NCBI RefSeq assembly: GCF_002025705.1
Contig: NZ_CP018846.1
Coordinates: 1,975,501-2,039,500, forward strand
Direction of reading: 5' to 3'
Source: Pseudomonas putida
GTDB lineage: Bacteria; Pseudomonadota; Gammaproteobacteria; Pseudomonadales; Pseudomonadaceae
Length of the DNA: 64,000 bases
Shown here: one piece after another, positions 62,699-64,000 of the stretch
How the letters are laid out: each line of letters starts with the position of its first letter
Position numbering within the stretch: the stretch's first letter is position 1
Position numbers and translations under genes: made by a program
The notes under the pieces: generated by a model
Told to the model about the DNA's origin: nothing
Database searches by the model: none
What the model saw: the letters and a program-made list of their open reading frames with translations, nothing else

Positions 62699-64000
62699 TC
62701 AGGCGCTGGTCAGGGCCACGGCGGGCTGAGCCTTGCCATGCTGGCGTGCCAGGTCGTGGTACAGCGCCTGGCCGATTTCGGCGGCACGCGAGGGCAGGAC
62801 CGAAAGCAAGGTGTCGCTGAGGCCGTGGCTGTTCTCGCAGAACCCTTGCAGATAGACCGAAGCCTGCAGGTCGGGGCTTGCCAGTACCCGGTAGTTGCGG
62901 TCGACGCTGAAGTCTTCCACATAGTTCGCCAGCGGGGCGAGCAGGTCGCGGTGCGAGCGGCGCTCGTAGCCGGTGGCAAGAATCACGGCGTCGTAGCGGT
63001 GGGTCTGCTGCTGGCCGGTGGCCAGGTCGCGCAGGGTCAGTTCGATGCCGTCGCGGGTGGCCACCACGGCCTCCACCTGGCGGCGGCACAGCACGTTGTG
63101 GCGGAACTGATGCGCCACCTTCTGCCGGTAGAGGATGCCGTAGATGCGCTCGATCAGGTCGAGGTCGACCACCGAATAGTTGGTGTTGTGGTACTCGCCG
63201 AGCAACTTGGCACGCTGGTCGGCTGGCTCGTTGTAGACCAGGTCGGTGTAGTCCGGGGAGAAAATCTCGTTGACGAACGGGCTGTCATCGGCCGGCTTGA
63301 GGGCGGAGCCGCGCAGCACCATGTCGACCTTGACCGACGGGTAGCTGTCGTTGAGGTCGATGAACGCCTCGGCGGCGCTCTGGCCCGAGCCGATCACGGC
63401 GATGCGCATTGGTTTGCCGGCCGTGCACGGCAGCTTGTTCAGGCTGCTCAGGTACTGGGAATGGTGGAAGACCCGAGGATCGTCCTTGAACGCACCGAAT
63501 TTTTCGGGGATTTTCGGTGTGCCGCCGCTGCCGACCACCACCGAGCGCGTACGCCGGCTGAACTCCCGGCCTTGCCCATCACGCGAGACCAGGCGCAGGT
63601 GCTCGACGCGCCCGGCTTTCACTTCCGGCTCGATGCGCAGCACTTCTTCGCCATACACGGCCTGGGTGGCGAAATGCTCGGCTGCCCAGCGCAGGTAGTC
63701 GTTGTACTCCAGGCGGCAGGGGTAGAAGGTGCCGAGGTTGATGAAGTCGGCCAGGCGCTGCTTCTGGTGCAGGTAGTTGACGAAGCTGTAGGGGCTGGTC
63801 GGGTTGCGCAGCGAGACCAGGTCCTTGAGGAACGAGATCTGCAGTTCGCTCTGGGTGGCCAGGGTTTCGCCGTGCCAGCGGTATTCCTTCTGCTTGTCGA
63901 TGAACAGCGCATCGAGGGCGTGGCCCTGGCTTTGGGCAAGTTCTTCCAGGGCGATGGCCAGGGCCAGGTTGGACGGGCCGAAGCCCACGCCGATCAGGTC
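62699..64000 (-). CDS. pvdA: PvdA: L-ornithine N5-monooxygenase (partial, 5' end outside window)
   Basis: This is the C-terminal ~433 residues of the flavin-dependent N-hydroxylating monooxygenase that makes N5-hydroxyornithine for pyoverdine's hydroxamate groups. Visible motifs: FAD-binding (D)LIGVGFGPSNLALAIAL at the window edge, NADPH-binding 'IAVIGSGQSAAEAFIDL' and the late 'ATGYERRSHRDLL'. The reading frame is open to the last base, so the true start lies upstream; GTG at 63988 is internal. It points towards fpvG with a hairpin between them. Confidence 0.95.
   Translation of the reverse strand, partial: DLIGVGFGPSNLALAIALEELAQSQGHALDALFIDKQKEYRWHGETLATQSELQISFLKDLVSLRNPTSPYSFVNYLHQKQRLADFINLGTFYPCRLEYNDYLRWAAEHFATQAVYGEEVLRIEPEVKAGRVEHLRLVSRDGQGREFSRRTRSVVVGSGGTPKIPEKFGAFKDDPRVFHHSQYLSSLNKLPCTAGKPMRIAVIGSGQSAAEAFIDLNDSYPSVKVDMVLRGSALKPADDSPFVNEIFSPDYTDLVYNEPADQRAKLLGEYHNTNYSVVDLDLIERIYGILYRQKVAHQFRHNVLCRRQVEAVVATRDGIELTLRDLATGQQQTHRYDAVILATGYERRSHRDLLAPLANYVEDFSVDRNYRVLASPDLQASVYLQGFCENSHGLSDTLLSVLPSRAAEIGQALYHDLARQHGKAQPAVALTSA

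Overview
The window looks like chromosome of a fluorescent Pseudomonas of the P. putida group. This rests on the GC-rich gene style, on many paired REP repeats built around the 'gcgggcaagcccgctcccacag' core or the 'gtaggagcggccttg' core, and on a pyoverdine locus at the right edge. No rRNA, tRNA, CRISPR array, transposase or integrase was seen. Species assignment is inference.

Layout. 1-6820 (all minus strand) is a vitamin B12 uptake region: a BtuFCD-type ABC transporter behind one cobalamin riboswitch, a DUF1624-type membrane protein, and a TonB-dependent receptor behind a second cobalamin riboswitch. 6862-9550 holds small housekeeping genes (GNAT, AhpD-like, lpxO, thpR). 9557-13597 is a Fur-controlled FecI-FecR-TonB receptor iron-signalling unit. 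13595-20762 carries a TetR/quinone reductase pair, an AraC/alcohol dehydrogenase pair, an unrecognised protein, the SotB exporter and a LysE exporter with an AraC regulator. 20880-24100 is an AT-rich island holding a small membrane protein and an 849-residue protein that joins an HD-type phosphohydrolase domain to a complete Hsp90/GHKL ATPase. I did not recognise this as a named system, and it is my main candidate for an undescribed one. 24178-34536 has regulator/enzyme pairs (LysR/nfsB, LysR/acyl-CoA dehydrogenase, dmlR/dmlA), an orphan cysteine desulfurase, a TerC protein and a phosphate-binding-protein/OmpA fusion. 34662-38585 is a PotABCD-like ABC transporter. 38860-41286 has a RibBA with a degenerate second domain, a divergent DUF1330 gene and a pirin. 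41536-43605 is an orphan PAAR-tipped type VI secretion effector with a membrane immunity protein and nearby gene debris. 43617-45667 is a secreted esterase with a LysR regulator.

45794-52609 is an operon purU-folD-soxBDAG: a heterotetrameric sarcosine-oxidase-like enzyme combined with the two enzymes that turn its methylene-tetrahydrofolate product into formate and free tetrahydrofolate. Its delta subunit lacks expected zinc cysteines, so the substrate may not be sarcosine.

52833-64000 is mainly the pyoverdine accessory region: mbtH and a type II thioesterase behind a PvdS-type iron-starvation promoter, an isochorismatase-family hydrolase, a DUF1615 lipoprotein with a non-AUG start, the eight-gene ferripyoverdine iron-release operon fpvGHJK-fpvCDEF, and the 3' part of pvdA, which runs off the right edge.
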